NCBI RefSeq assembly: GCF_036002945.1 | Contig: NZ_CP108529.1 | Coordinates: 7,249,001-7,313,000 of the forward strand | Length of the DNA: 64,000 bases | Origin: Streptomyces sp. NBC_01224 | GTDB lineage: Bacteria; Actinomycetota; Actinomycetes; Streptomycetales; Streptomycetaceae | Direction of reading: 5' to 3' | In this document: positions 54,502-62,154 of the stretch, piece by piece | How the letters are laid out: each line of letters begins with the position of its first letter | Position numbering within the stretch: position 1 is the stretch's first letter | The notes under the pieces: generated by a model | Told to the model about the DNA's origin: nothing | Seen by the model: only the letters and a program-made list of their open reading frames with translations | Databases searched by the model: none | Made by a program: the position numbers and the translations under genes

Positions 54502-54540
54502 GGTGCCGGGCGGGTCGGGTTTGTCGGCCCGCCCGGCACC
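54502..54540. terminator. Bidirectional terminator between helicase and monooxygenase genes
   Basis: A perfect 13-base stem (54502-54514 with 54528-54540) lies between convergent stops; the loop holds gggtttg. Confidence 0.75.
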
Positions 54541-54548
54541 TCTTGGCA

Positions 54549-55649
54549 TTACGGGGTTGTGCGGGCCGCGTCCCGCTTGGCCACTTCCTCGCGGACTATC
54601 GGGATGACGTGCCTTCCGAAGTCGATGGCGTCGTCCAGCAGGTCGTAGCCGCGGGCGGACAGGATTTCCACGCCCAGGTCGTAGTAGTCCAGCAGCGCCT
54701 GCGCCACCGTCTCCGGTGTTCCTACCAAGGCCGTCGAATTGCCGGCGCCGCCCGTCTCTGCCGCGGTCGGTGTCCACAGTGCCCGGTCGTGGCGCTCGCC
54801 CTCGGCCGCCACCGCGAGGAGTCGTTGGGAGCCGGCGTTCTCAGGGCTGTTCAGCGGGTGACGGCGGCTCAGCGGTGCGCCGGCCTTGCGGGCCTTGATG
54901 CGTGCCAGCGTTCGGTGAGCCTTTTCCCAGGCCAGTTCCTCGGTCGGTGCGATGACCGGCCGGAAGGCGACCTGGATCCTGGGGACATCCGTACGGCCGG
55001 CGGCCTTCGCCGCGGCCTTCACCGATGCGATCTGTTCCGCGGTCTGAGCCAGCGGTTCGCCCCACAGGCAGTAGATGTCGGCTTCGGCACCCCCGGCCGC
55101 GTACGCCGCCGGTGAGGAACCCCCGAACGACACCCGCGGATGCGGCTGCTGCACGGGGAAGGTGTCGCTCACGAAGTCGTTGAAGCGGTAGTGCGTGCCC
55201 TCGTGATCGAAGGGCTCGTGCGACGTCCACGCCTTCTTGATGATCTGGATGGCCTCACGGGTGCGCGCGTACCGCTCGTCCTTGGTGAGGAAGTCGCCCT
55301 CGCGCTGCTGCTCGTGGTCATTGCCGCCGGTGATGAAGTGCACGGCGAGGCGGCCGTCGCTGATCCGGTCCAGGGTTGCGAAGGTCTTGGCCGCGAACGT
55401 CGGGTACGAGACGTTGGGGCGGTGCGCGACCAGGATCTGGAGCGTTTCGGTACGGGCCGCGATGTAGGCGGCGGCGGGGGACGGATCGGGGGAGCCGGAG
55501 CCGTAGGCGAACAGCACTCGGTCCCAGCCGTGGTCCTCGTGTGCGCGGGCCAGTTTGAGTGTGTACGCCTTGTCGAAGGACGCCCCGGAGCGGGGTGTCA
55601 CTTCGGAACCTTCATTGGTTGCTGCGATGCCGAGAAACTCGACGGGCAT
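54549..55649 (-). CDS. LLM-class monooxygenase, alkanesulfonate (SsuD) type
   Basis: A 366-residue luciferase-like flavin monooxygenase with SsuD features (FGGSSPAAYAAGG, ITGGNDHEQQREGD, RTREAIQIIKKAW). It would use FMNH2 from a separate reductase to release sulfite from an organosulfonate. No transporter or reductase is adjacent. The ATG has gagg eight bases before it. Sulfur regulation is indicated by a cysteine-rich leader peptide 61 bases upstream, which is also the best clue to its role. Confidence 0.85.
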   Translation of the reverse strand: MPVEFLGIAATNEGSEVTPRSGASFDKAYTLKLARAHEDHGWDRVLFAYGSGSPDPSPAAAYIAARTETLQILVAHRPNVSYPTFAAKTFATLDRISDGRLAVHFITGGNDHEQQREGDFLTKDERYARTREAIQIIKKAWTSHEPFDHEGTHYRFNDFVSDTFPVQQPHPRVSFGGSSPAAYAAGGAEADIYCLWGEPLAQTAEQIASVKAAAKAAGRTDVPRIQVAFRPVIAPTEELAWEKAHRTLARIKARKAGAPLSRRHPLNSPENAGSQRLLAVAAEGERHDRALWTPTAAETGGAGNSTALVGTPETVAQALLDYYDLGVEILSARGYDLLDDAIDFGRHVIPIVREEVAKRDAARTTP

Positions 55650-55710
55650 GGCGAAGCCTCATCTCGTGCTGCGGGGAAACCGGTCGTGTGAAGCGCTGAC
55701 GTCGGAGCAG

Positions 55711-55788
55711 TCAGGAACAACACGAGGCGGACCACACTCGACCGAAGTCGATGTGGTCACGGGTGACCAGCCGCAGCTGAGGGCGCAT
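55711..55788 (-). CDS. Cysteine leader peptide (attenuator) of the monooxygenase gene
   Basis: A 25-codon frame, too short for usual gene calling. It begins MRPQLRLVTRDHIDFGR and ends ASCCS. The LVxRxHxDxxRxxSxxC pattern is that of small leader peptides found before sulfur-assimilation genes in actinomycetes. The tandem Cys codons are next to last. The mRNA over them (ctcgtgttg) can pair with cagcacgag beside the downstream ribosome-binding site, and gcctc can pair with gaggc at that site. Ribosome stalling at the Cys codons when cysteine is scarce would free the site. Confidence 0.72.
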   Translation of the reverse strand: MRPQLRLVTRDHIDFGRVWSASCCS

Positions 55789-55836
55789 CTGCCCAGTGGA
55801 ACAGGCGTGTTGGTGACGAGTCAACTGTTTCTGGGA

Positions 55837-57489
55837 TCAACGGCCGAGGTACGCGCGCCAACCGCCGTGCGATGTGATGTCCGCGGCGCCTTCCAGCGCG
55901 TACGGCTCGCACAGGAAGCCGGTCACCGTGGCTCCGTCCGCGAGTTCGACCCGGCCCAGCGTCACGGGCGCCGGGAGAGCGGCGACGAGTCGCCCGAGTC
56001 CTTCCGCGGGCAGCTCCCACAGCTCTGCCTCGATCGCGGCCCCGCCCTCCCCGATCCGTTCCAGTCCGGGCTCGGGCGGGTACGTGCGCAGGGCGTGCAG
56101 GCGGTAGACGGGGGCGGTGGTCGTGGTCCGGATCAGACGGGCGCCCAGGGAAAGGAGTTGGGGGTTCAGGGGTTCGCCGGTCAGGTGGGCGCCCACCACC
56201 GCGATCCGGGTGGGTGGGGTCAGCAGCGTGGCGATTCGGGCCAGGCGTTCATCGGTGTGCGCCGGGCCGATCAGCATCACGCCGAACGGCAGGCCGTCCA
56301 CGTCGCCCGCAGGGGCTGCCACCGCGCACAGGTCGAACAGGTTGGTGGAGTCGGTGAACCGGCCGAGGCGGGCATTGGCGCCCAGCGGGTCGGCGGCGAC
56401 CTCGGAGAGCGTGGGGTGGCCCGGCGCGGTGGGCAGCAGGAGGGCGTCCGCGTCGCCGAGCGCGGCTGTCGCGGCGGTGCGGAGGGTGGCCAGCCTCGCC
56501 TGGTCGGCGAAGAGTTGGTGCGCCGGGATGTCACGGGCCGCGGTGATGATCCGGGCGACCGTGGGGTCGAGGTCGGGCGCGGTGGGTGCGCCGTCGATGA
56601 ATGCTCCCACCGCGGTGTAGCGTTCGGCGACGAACGCACCCTCGTACAGCATCGCGGTGGCCTCGGTGAACGGGGTCAGGTCGATGGCCTGGAGCACCGC
56701 GCCCGCCGCGCGGAGGCGGGCGGCCGTCGACTCGTAGGCCGCCGCCCAGCCGGGATCGAGATCGCCGAGTTGTCCGGTGGGCGGGACCGCGATCCGCCAG
56801 GGGCCCGGAACACGGGAGTGGTCGGGCTGCGGGGTGGGCGTGGCCATCAGGGCCATCGCCTGTTCGGCCTCGGGGAGCGTACGGGCGAAGACGGTGACGC
56901 AGTCCAGGCTGGCGCAGGCGGGGACCACACCGTCCGTCGGGACGAGGCCGCGGGTCGGCTTCAGGCCGACGATGCCGTTGAACGCGGCGGGGATCCGGCC
57001 GGAGCCCGCGGTGTCCGTGCCCAGCGCGAGATCCGCGATGCCCAGGGCGACGGCGACCGCCGAACCGGAGCTGGAGCCGCCGCTGACCCGGTCCGGATCG
57101 AGCGCGTTGCGGACAGCGCCGTACGGGGAACGGGTGCCGACCAGGCCCGTGGCGAACTGATCCAGGTTGGTCGTCCCGATCACCAGCGCTCCCGCGCCAC
57201 GGAGGCGGGCGACCACCGGGGCGTCGGAGCTCGGCTCGTACGCGTACGAGGGGCAGCCCGCGGTGGTGGGGAGGCCGGCCACATCGATGTTGCCCTTGAC
57301 CGCCAGCAGACGGCCCGCGAGGGGGAGGTGTTCCCCTGCGGCAAGGCGGGCTTCGAGGCTCCGGGCCTCGGCCTCCACGTCCGGCCGGGGGCGCAGACCG
57401 ATCCAGAGATCGGGGCGGTCGACCGCTTCGATGCGGGCATAGGCGGCTCGGACACGAGTGACGACGAGGGAGCGGGTAGGGGTCGGCAT
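55837..57489 (-). CDS. atzF: Allophanate hydrolase
   Basis: A 550-residue amidase-signature enzyme that cleaves allophanate to ammonia and CO2. Catalytic K65 lies in LLAVKGNID, the Ser-rich GGSSSGSAV is at about 137-145 with the cis-Ser, and the nucleophile S163 is in TDTAGSGR. The C-terminal domain is AtzF-type (FLCEPYAL). The ATG has gagga seven bases before it. It normally works after urea carboxylase, but here only a carboxylase fragment remains upstream, so its substrate supply in this strain is unclear. Confidence 0.9.
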   Translation of the reverse strand: MPTPTRSLVVTRVRAAYARIEAVDRPDLWIGLRPRPDVEAEARSLEARLAAGEHLPLAGRLLAVKGNIDVAGLPTTAGCPSYAYEPSSDAPVVARLRGAGALVIGTTNLDQFATGLVGTRSPYGAVRNALDPDRVSGGSSSGSAVAVALGIADLALGTDTAGSGRIPAAFNGIVGLKPTRGLVPTDGVVPACASLDCVTVFARTLPEAEQAMALMATPTPQPDHSRVPGPWRIAVPPTGQLGDLDPGWAAAYESTAARLRAAGAVLQAIDLTPFTEATAMLYEGAFVAERYTAVGAFIDGAPTAPDLDPTVARIITAARDIPAHQLFADQARLATLRTAATAALGDADALLLPTAPGHPTLSEVAADPLGANARLGRFTDSTNLFDLCAVAAPAGDVDGLPFGVMLIGPAHTDERLARIATLLTPPTRIAVVGAHLTGEPLNPQLLSLGARLIRTTTTAPVYRLHALRTYPPEPGLERIGEGGAAIEAELWELPAEGLGRLVAALPAPVTLGRVELADGATVTGFLCEPYALEGAADITSHGGWRAYLGR

Positions 57490-57684
57490 GTGTGTTCCTC
57501 GGTTCTTGTGGGGCGGGGCCAGGACCGGCAACGCCGTACCCGGCTCCACCTGGGCACCCGGCCGGGTGAGGACCTCCGTGACGATTCCGGCGGCGGGAGC
57601 GTGGACACGGGACTCCATCTTCATCGCCTTCAGCGCCGGCATGGGCTGACCCGCCGTCACCGTGTCTCCCACGGTGACATTCAG
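57490..57684 (-). pseudogene. Urea carboxylase, 3' remnant (biotinyl domain only)
   Basis: About 65 codons match only the C-terminal biotin-carboxyl-carrier domain of urea carboxylase: VGDTVTAGQPMPALKAMKMES, with the biotin-accepting Lys encoded at 57619-57621, then APAAGIVTEVL and PGTALPVL. Everything before is gone: similarity stops at about 57684 and reading further gives unrelated sequence. The frame now runs into atzF without a stop. It is the left side of a deletion junction. Confidence 0.75.
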
Positions 57685-57690
57685 CCGGGC

Positions 57691-57987
57691 ATGCGCCGGG
57701 CGACGATCTACCACTGTGTGGCGGGCAAGGAGGACCTGCTTGCCGAGCTCCTGGAGTCCACGGTCACCCCGTCGCCGGCGGCGGCGAGGCGGCTCCTCAC
57801 GGCCGGCGATACGGCCGCGGAGGACCGGCTGCGGGGGCTGTGCCGCTCCGATGCGGCGCTGCTGTGCGGCGGTCCCTGCAACCTCGGGGCGCTGTACGTA
57901 CTGCCCGGGGTGCGGGCAGAGCGGTTCGCGGACTTCCATCGTGTCCGGCGGCCACGGCAGCTGCGGCGCTGCGGATCGTGGGCGTGA
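57691..57987 (+). pseudogene. TetR-family regulator, truncated at both ends
   Basis: The frame begins inside a TetR recognition helix (RRATIYHCVAGKEDLLAELLES) and continues through LRGLCRSDAALLCGGPCNLGALYVLPGVRAERFADFHRV before turning into non-homologous RRPRQLRRCGSWA and a stop. The first part of the DNA-binding domain and most of the ligand domain are missing. It abuts the urea carboxylase remnant with 6-13 bases between, which suggests one deletion removed both gene starts and what lay between. Confidence 0.7.
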
Positions 57988-58039
57988 GGGCGTCAGGGCC
58001 TGAGGTCCGGGGTGGTGGGCGTCAGGGCCTGAGGTCCGG
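57988..58039. repeat. Tandem 23-base direct repeat at the end of the PucR gene
   Basis: The sequences at 57988-58010 and 58017-58039 are identical over 23 bases (beginning gggcgtcagggcctgag). The second copy contains the PucR stop and last codons. The first adjoins the broken TetR frame. Confidence 0.7.
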
Positions 58040-59548
58040 CTGTGCGGACGGCTCGCCCGGGGACGTGGACAGGCCCGCGCGGCAAGCCAGTTGGAGTGCG
58101 AGGCGGACATCCGGCTCGTTCAGATCTGCGCCCGTCAGCTGGACGATCTTGCGAATGCGCGCGCCCACCGCGTTCCGGTGCAGATGCAGGGCCTCCGCCG
58201 CACGGGCGGGCGAGTTTTTGTGGTCCAGGTACCCCTGGAGCGTGCGCAGCAGCGGCTCGGCGCGTTCCGGACCCAACGCCAGTACGGGGGCCAGGAGTTC
58301 GGCGACCGCTTCGCGTGCCGTGTCGGAGGCGTACCACTCCAGCAGCATCCGGTCGAGGCCCACCGCGTCATGCGCGGCCACCGTCGGACCCGCACCGCGC
58401 GGTACGGCGGCCCGGGCCTCGCGGGCGGAGGTGCGGATGCCCAGCGGGCCCCGGTGCGGTGAGCCCAAGCCGCATCTCAATCCGGCCTCCGGGCGCAGTC
58501 CGGCCAGCCGGTCCACCACACGCCGGGCACGGGCCAGGGTGGCGCGCCGCCCGTCCGTCCCCGGGTCGGCGGGCCAGGTGCTGAGCAGGACGAGGGCGTC
58601 GTCGACCAGGGCGGCGTTCCACTGGACGGTGTCGGTGGGCGGTGGCACGGGGGCGGTGGGGTGCGCCGCCGGTCCGTCCCAGGTCCGGAGCAGGGTCAGC
58701 GCCTGGGACATCACCGCGTCCAGTGCCTTCGGCCGGTTCGTGGCGTCGAGGCCGCCGGCCTCCACACGCAGCGCGATGTGCCAGCCGTCGACGGGCAGCG
58801 CGAGCGCCCGGCCGCGGGCGGCCAGTCGGGCGGCCTGGTCCTGCGGGGCCACGAGCAGTTCGGCGAGCAGCCGGCCGCGGGACCGAACGGGGACGTCGCC
58901 GTGTCCGCCGCCCGCCGCCGCGAGGGCCGCCAGCGCGAGGACGGAGCGCACCGCCGACCCCGCGTGACCTGGGCGGGCCGGGGCCGCGAGCCGGATCTCA
59001 CCGTCCGGGCCCGCGGCGGCCGCGCCCTCCTCACCCGGACCCGCTGCCCGCAGTTCCACGGGTACGCCGAGGGCGCGGGCAGCCGCCGCGGCCACCCGGT
59101 CCGGGGCACCCGCGACGGCCGTCACCTCCCGCGCCGCGGCCGCCACCCGGGCCAGCGCGTCGGCCGCGGACCCGGCCACCGCCCGCTCCACGGCCACCAC
59201 GAGACCGGCGAGATCGCCGTCGGCGTACAGCACCGCGACCCGGCCCCGCTCGGCGAGCGCCCGCGCCGTCGCCGTCACCTCGGCGGGCAGCCCGTGCGGC
59301 GCCTCCGTCACACCCGTCAGGACCAGCGCGGCGGCCCCCGCTGCCGCCGCGTCCCGTACCGCCACATCCAGCAGATGCCCCGGCACCGGCGACAGCAGCA
59401 CGGCGGCCGTCCCGGCGGGCATGGCGGCTAGCCGGTCCGGGCGCGGTTCCAGGCGCACCCCCGTGACCTCCACCGCGTCCAGCGGGCCCACCAGCGGTCG
59501 GACCCCGTCGAGTCCGGGGGAGGAGAGGAGCTCCAAGATGTTTGGCAT
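58022..59548 (-). CDS. PucR-family transcriptional regulator
   Basis: A 508-residue regulator with an N-terminal PucR-like sensory region, a variable middle and a C-terminal PucR helix-turn-helix (LLRTLQGYLDHKNSPARAAEALHLHRNAVGARI). The ATG at 59548 gives MPNILELLSSPGL, the family's usual opening. It is divergent from the DUF917 gene with 89 bases between, so it likely activates the nitrogen-compound cluster to its right. The effector is perhaps a purine, hydantoin or related compound. Confidence 0.87.
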   Translation of the reverse strand: MPNILELLSSPGLDGVRPLVGPLDAVEVTGVRLEPRPDRLAAMPAGTAAVLLSPVPGHLLDVAVRDAAAAGAAALVLTGVTEAPHGLPAEVTATARALAERGRVAVLYADGDLAGLVVAVERAVAGSAADALARVAAAAREVTAVAGAPDRVAAAAARALGVPVELRAAGPGEEGAAAAGPDGEIRLAAPARPGHAGSAVRSVLALAALAAAGGGHGDVPVRSRGRLLAELLVAPQDQAARLAARGRALALPVDGWHIALRVEAGGLDATNRPKALDAVMSQALTLLRTWDGPAAHPTAPVPPPTDTVQWNAALVDDALVLLSTWPADPGTDGRRATLARARRVVDRLAGLRPEAGLRCGLGSPHRGPLGIRTSAREARAAVPRGAGPTVAAHDAVGLDRMLLEWYASDTAREAVAELLAPVLALGPERAEPLLRTLQGYLDHKNSPARAAEALHLHRNAVGARIRKIVQLTGADLNEPDVRLALQLACRAGLSTSPGEPSAQPDLRP

Positions 59549-59637
59549 CCATCCAGTGTGCTGCAAGCACATCGAGCTGTTCAATCGTGAGCCGTCGGCC
59601 CATACGAGGCGTGCTCTGCCTCCCTACGCTGGGTTTC

Positions 59638-60723
59638 ATGCACGTGGACGCCGGAGCACTCGCCGACTTCGCGCGGGGCTGTGCCGTCCTGGGGTCGGGG
59701 GGCGGCGGACCCGCCGATGTGACCCTTCCCGTCGCCGGACAGGCGATCGAGGAGTGCGGTCCGGTGCCCGTCGTCGACCCGGCCGCGCTGCCCGCCGACG
59801 CGCTCGTCATGCCCGTCGGGCTCGTGGGGTCGCCCGCGGTCTCCGCCGAGCGGATCGGCGGCCGGGACGAACCCGCACGGCTGCGCGCCCGCTTCGAGAC
59901 CCTGCACGGTGCGCCGGTGGCCGCGGTGATGAGCAGCGAGATCGGCGGCCTCAACGGCTGTGTCGCCGTCGCCTGGGCGGCCCGGCTCGGGCTGCCGCTG
60001 CTCGATGCCGACTCGATGGGCCGCGCCTTTCCGCGCATGGACCAGAACGTTCTCGAACTGGCCGGACTGCGTCCGGGACCGGCCGTCCTCGCCGACGAAC
60101 ACGGCCACACCGTCGTCATCGACGATGTCGACGGCGCGCACCTCGAACAGTTCGCCCGCGCCGCCGTCGTCGCCTTCGGGGGGCGGGCCGCATCCACCGA
60201 CTACCCGCTCACCGCCGGGCAGGCGGCCCGGCACGCCGTCGCCGGATCCGTCACGCGCGCACTCGCCCTCGGCCGTGGCGAAGGCCCGGCACCGCTGCTC
60301 ACCGGCAAGGTCTCCTCGGTCCGCAGGTACGCCACCGAGGACGCCGACGGCGACGACGCGACGGGCGTTCTGCTGGAGGGCGCGGGCCCCGACGCGGGAC
60401 GGCTGGTGCTCGTCGAGGCCCGCAGCGAGTTCGTCGCGGCCCTGGAGGACGGCACACCGCTCGCCGTAGTGCCGGACGTGATCGCCCTGGTCGACGTGAC
60501 GACGGGCTGGGCCGTCCCGGTCGAGGAGGTCCGCTACGGCCTCCGCGTCCACCTCGTCACGCTGCCCTCCGCCCCGGCCTGGTACACGCCGAGCGGCCTG
60601 CGACTGGCGGGCCCGTCCGCCTTCGGACTCGCAGGACTCGCAGGCTTCGGTGGGCCCGGTGGGGTCGCCCACGACGGTTCTCCGATCACCCGCGGTCGCC
60701 CGCCCCAGGGAGGCACCTCGTGA
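59638..60723 (+). CDS. DUF917 family protein
   Basis: A 361-residue protein of the DUF917 family, which accompanies hydantoinase/oxoprolinase genes. It shows an N-terminal GSGGGGP loop, the conserved VMSSEIGGLNG segment (about residue 99) and LLDADSMGRAFPR. The biochemical role is unknown to me; it is often treated as a partner subunit. The ATG is within the divergent promoter region and no strong ribosome-binding site is seen. Its stop overlaps the next start (GTGA). Confidence 0.87.
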   Translation: MHVDAGALADFARGCAVLGSGGGGPADVTLPVAGQAIEECGPVPVVDPAALPADALVMPVGLVGSPAVSAERIGGRDEPARLRARFETLHGAPVAAVMSSEIGGLNGCVAVAWAARLGLPLLDADSMGRAFPRMDQNVLELAGLRPGPAVLADEHGHTVVIDDVDGAHLEQFARAAVVAFGGRAASTDYPLTAGQAARHAVAGSVTRALALGRGEGPAPLLTGKVSSVRRYATEDADGDDATGVLLEGAGPDAGRLVLVEARSEFVAALEDGTPLAVVPDVIALVDVTTGWAVPVEEVRYGLRVHLVTLPSAPAWYTPSGLRLAGPSAFGLAGLAGFGGPGGVAHDGSPITRGRPPQGGTS

Positions 60724-62060
60724 TCCTCGGTGTGGATGTAGGGCCCACCAACACCGATGCCGTCCTCCTCGACGGTGATCGGGCGGTACGGGCCGTCAAG
60801 GTGCCCTCGGTCGCCGGTGACGCCGTCGGGTCGCTCGCCGCTGCCGTCGGTGCGCTGCCTGCCGAGCTGCGCCGCCGGGCCACCCAGCTCGCCGTGGGGC
60901 TGCGGGTCGCCGCCCGTGCGGTGAAGGAGCGGGACGGGCTGGCCCGGGTCGGAGTGCTGCGCGTCGGGGGCGCCGCCGCCGACGCCGTGCGGCCGTTGTT
61001 CGGCTGGCCCGAGGCACTGCGCGACGCCGTGTGCGCGGGCACCGCGAATGTCAGGGGCGGCGGGGGCCTCGCCCCCCGTGACACCACTCCGCTCGACCGG
61101 GACGCCGTCGCCCGGTTCGGTGCCGCGCTCGCGGGCCGCGCCGAGGCGTTCGCGGTCACCGCCGTGTTCTCGCCCGTCGACGGCAGCCAGGAGCGGGAAG
61201 CCGCCGAGATCCTGCGCGCCGAGACGGGCCCCGAAACGACCGTCCTGCTCTCCAGCGACGTCGGCACCCTCGACCTGCTGGCCCGAGAGAACGCCACGGT
61301 CCTCGATGCGGCCCTGTCCGTGCTCGTGGCGCGGGTGGCCGACGAGCTGACTGCCATGCTTCCGGGCCTCGGCCTCGCCCCGGGTGCCGCCGTCCTCGTC
61401 ACCCGCAGCGACGGCACCCTGATGAGCCTGGAGTATCTGCGCCGCCAGCCCGGACTCAGCCTGGGCAGCGGCCCGGCCTGCACCATCCGCGGCGCCGGAC
61501 TCCTGGCCGGACTCCGCGACGCCGTGGTCGCCGACATCGGCGAACGTCGCGCCCGGGTCGGAGCGCTGACCGGCGGCTACCCGCAGGAGGCCGGCCCCGG
61601 CGAACGCATCGGCGGCGTCCCGGTCACCCTGCGCTTCCCCGACCTGATCACCGTGAGCGCCGACGCGCACCGCGAACTGGCCGAGGCCGCCGACCGGATG
61701 CGCCCCGCGGCCGGACTCCTCCCGCTGATCCTGGTCGGCGGCGGTGCGGGCGGTGTGCCCGGCCGGGTACTTGCCGGATTCGACGTCGTGAGGCCCGAAC
61801 ACGGCGGCGTCGCCGGGGCGTTCGGCGCGGCGGCCAGCCCGGTCGGCGGGCACTACGACCGCATCGTCCGCCGAGAGCCCGGCCGCCGCCTCGATGCCGT
61901 ACGCGACGAGGTACGGGACCTGGCCCGGGCCGGCGCTGTACGGGCAGGGGCCGATCCCCGGCGTGTACGCACCCATGCCGAGCCGGACGTACCGGTGCCG
62001 TATCTGCCGGGCGCGGTACTCCTTCGCGCACGGGCCGTGGGACCGCCTCTCCCGCTCTGA
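60720..62060 (+). CDS. Hydantoinase/oxoprolinase-like protein with degenerate motifs
   Basis: A 446-residue member of the HyuA-like ASKHA family, shorter than the usual 510-520. The N-terminal phosphate loop is altered (GVDVGPTNTD for GVDVGGTNTD). The central D-[IV]-GG-T-T-T-D is replaced by DIGERRARVG, and the GLGGGS loop is missing, while SREWDGTLMS-type and IGGV regions are still recognisable. A structural or regulatory subunit seems more likely than an active ATPase. The GTG overlaps the DUF917 stop and has agggagg. Confidence 0.8.
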   Translation: MILGVDVGPTNTDAVLLDGDRAVRAVKVPSVAGDAVGSLAAAVGALPAELRRRATQLAVGLRVAARAVKERDGLARVGVLRVGGAAADAVRPLFGWPEALRDAVCAGTANVRGGGGLAPRDTTPLDRDAVARFGAALAGRAEAFAVTAVFSPVDGSQEREAAEILRAETGPETTVLLSSDVGTLDLLARENATVLDAALSVLVARVADELTAMLPGLGLAPGAAVLVTRSDGTLMSLEYLRRQPGLSLGSGPACTIRGAGLLAGLRDAVVADIGERRARVGALTGGYPQEAGPGERIGGVPVTLRFPDLITVSADAHRELAEAADRMRPAAGLLPLILVGGGAGGVPGRVLAGFDVVRPEHGGVAGAFGAAASPVGGHYDRIVRREPGRRLDAVRDEVRDLARAGAVRAGADPRRVRTHAEPDVPVPYLPGAVLLRARAVGPPLPL

Positions 62061-62154
62061 CCCCCGCTCCCCACCTCATTTCTCCCCTTCGGAGCAGCCC
62101 GGTGTCGTGCTGCTGCGCCCTCCTGCCCGCCCCGCCCACCCGAGGACCGTCCCC

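Noticed and set aside
57490..57684. A genuine urea carboxylase-allophanate hydrolase fusion, because no stop separates the two frames
   Set aside because: Only the biotinyl domain is present and atzF has its own ribosome-binding site, so an open junction next to a remnant is the simpler reading.
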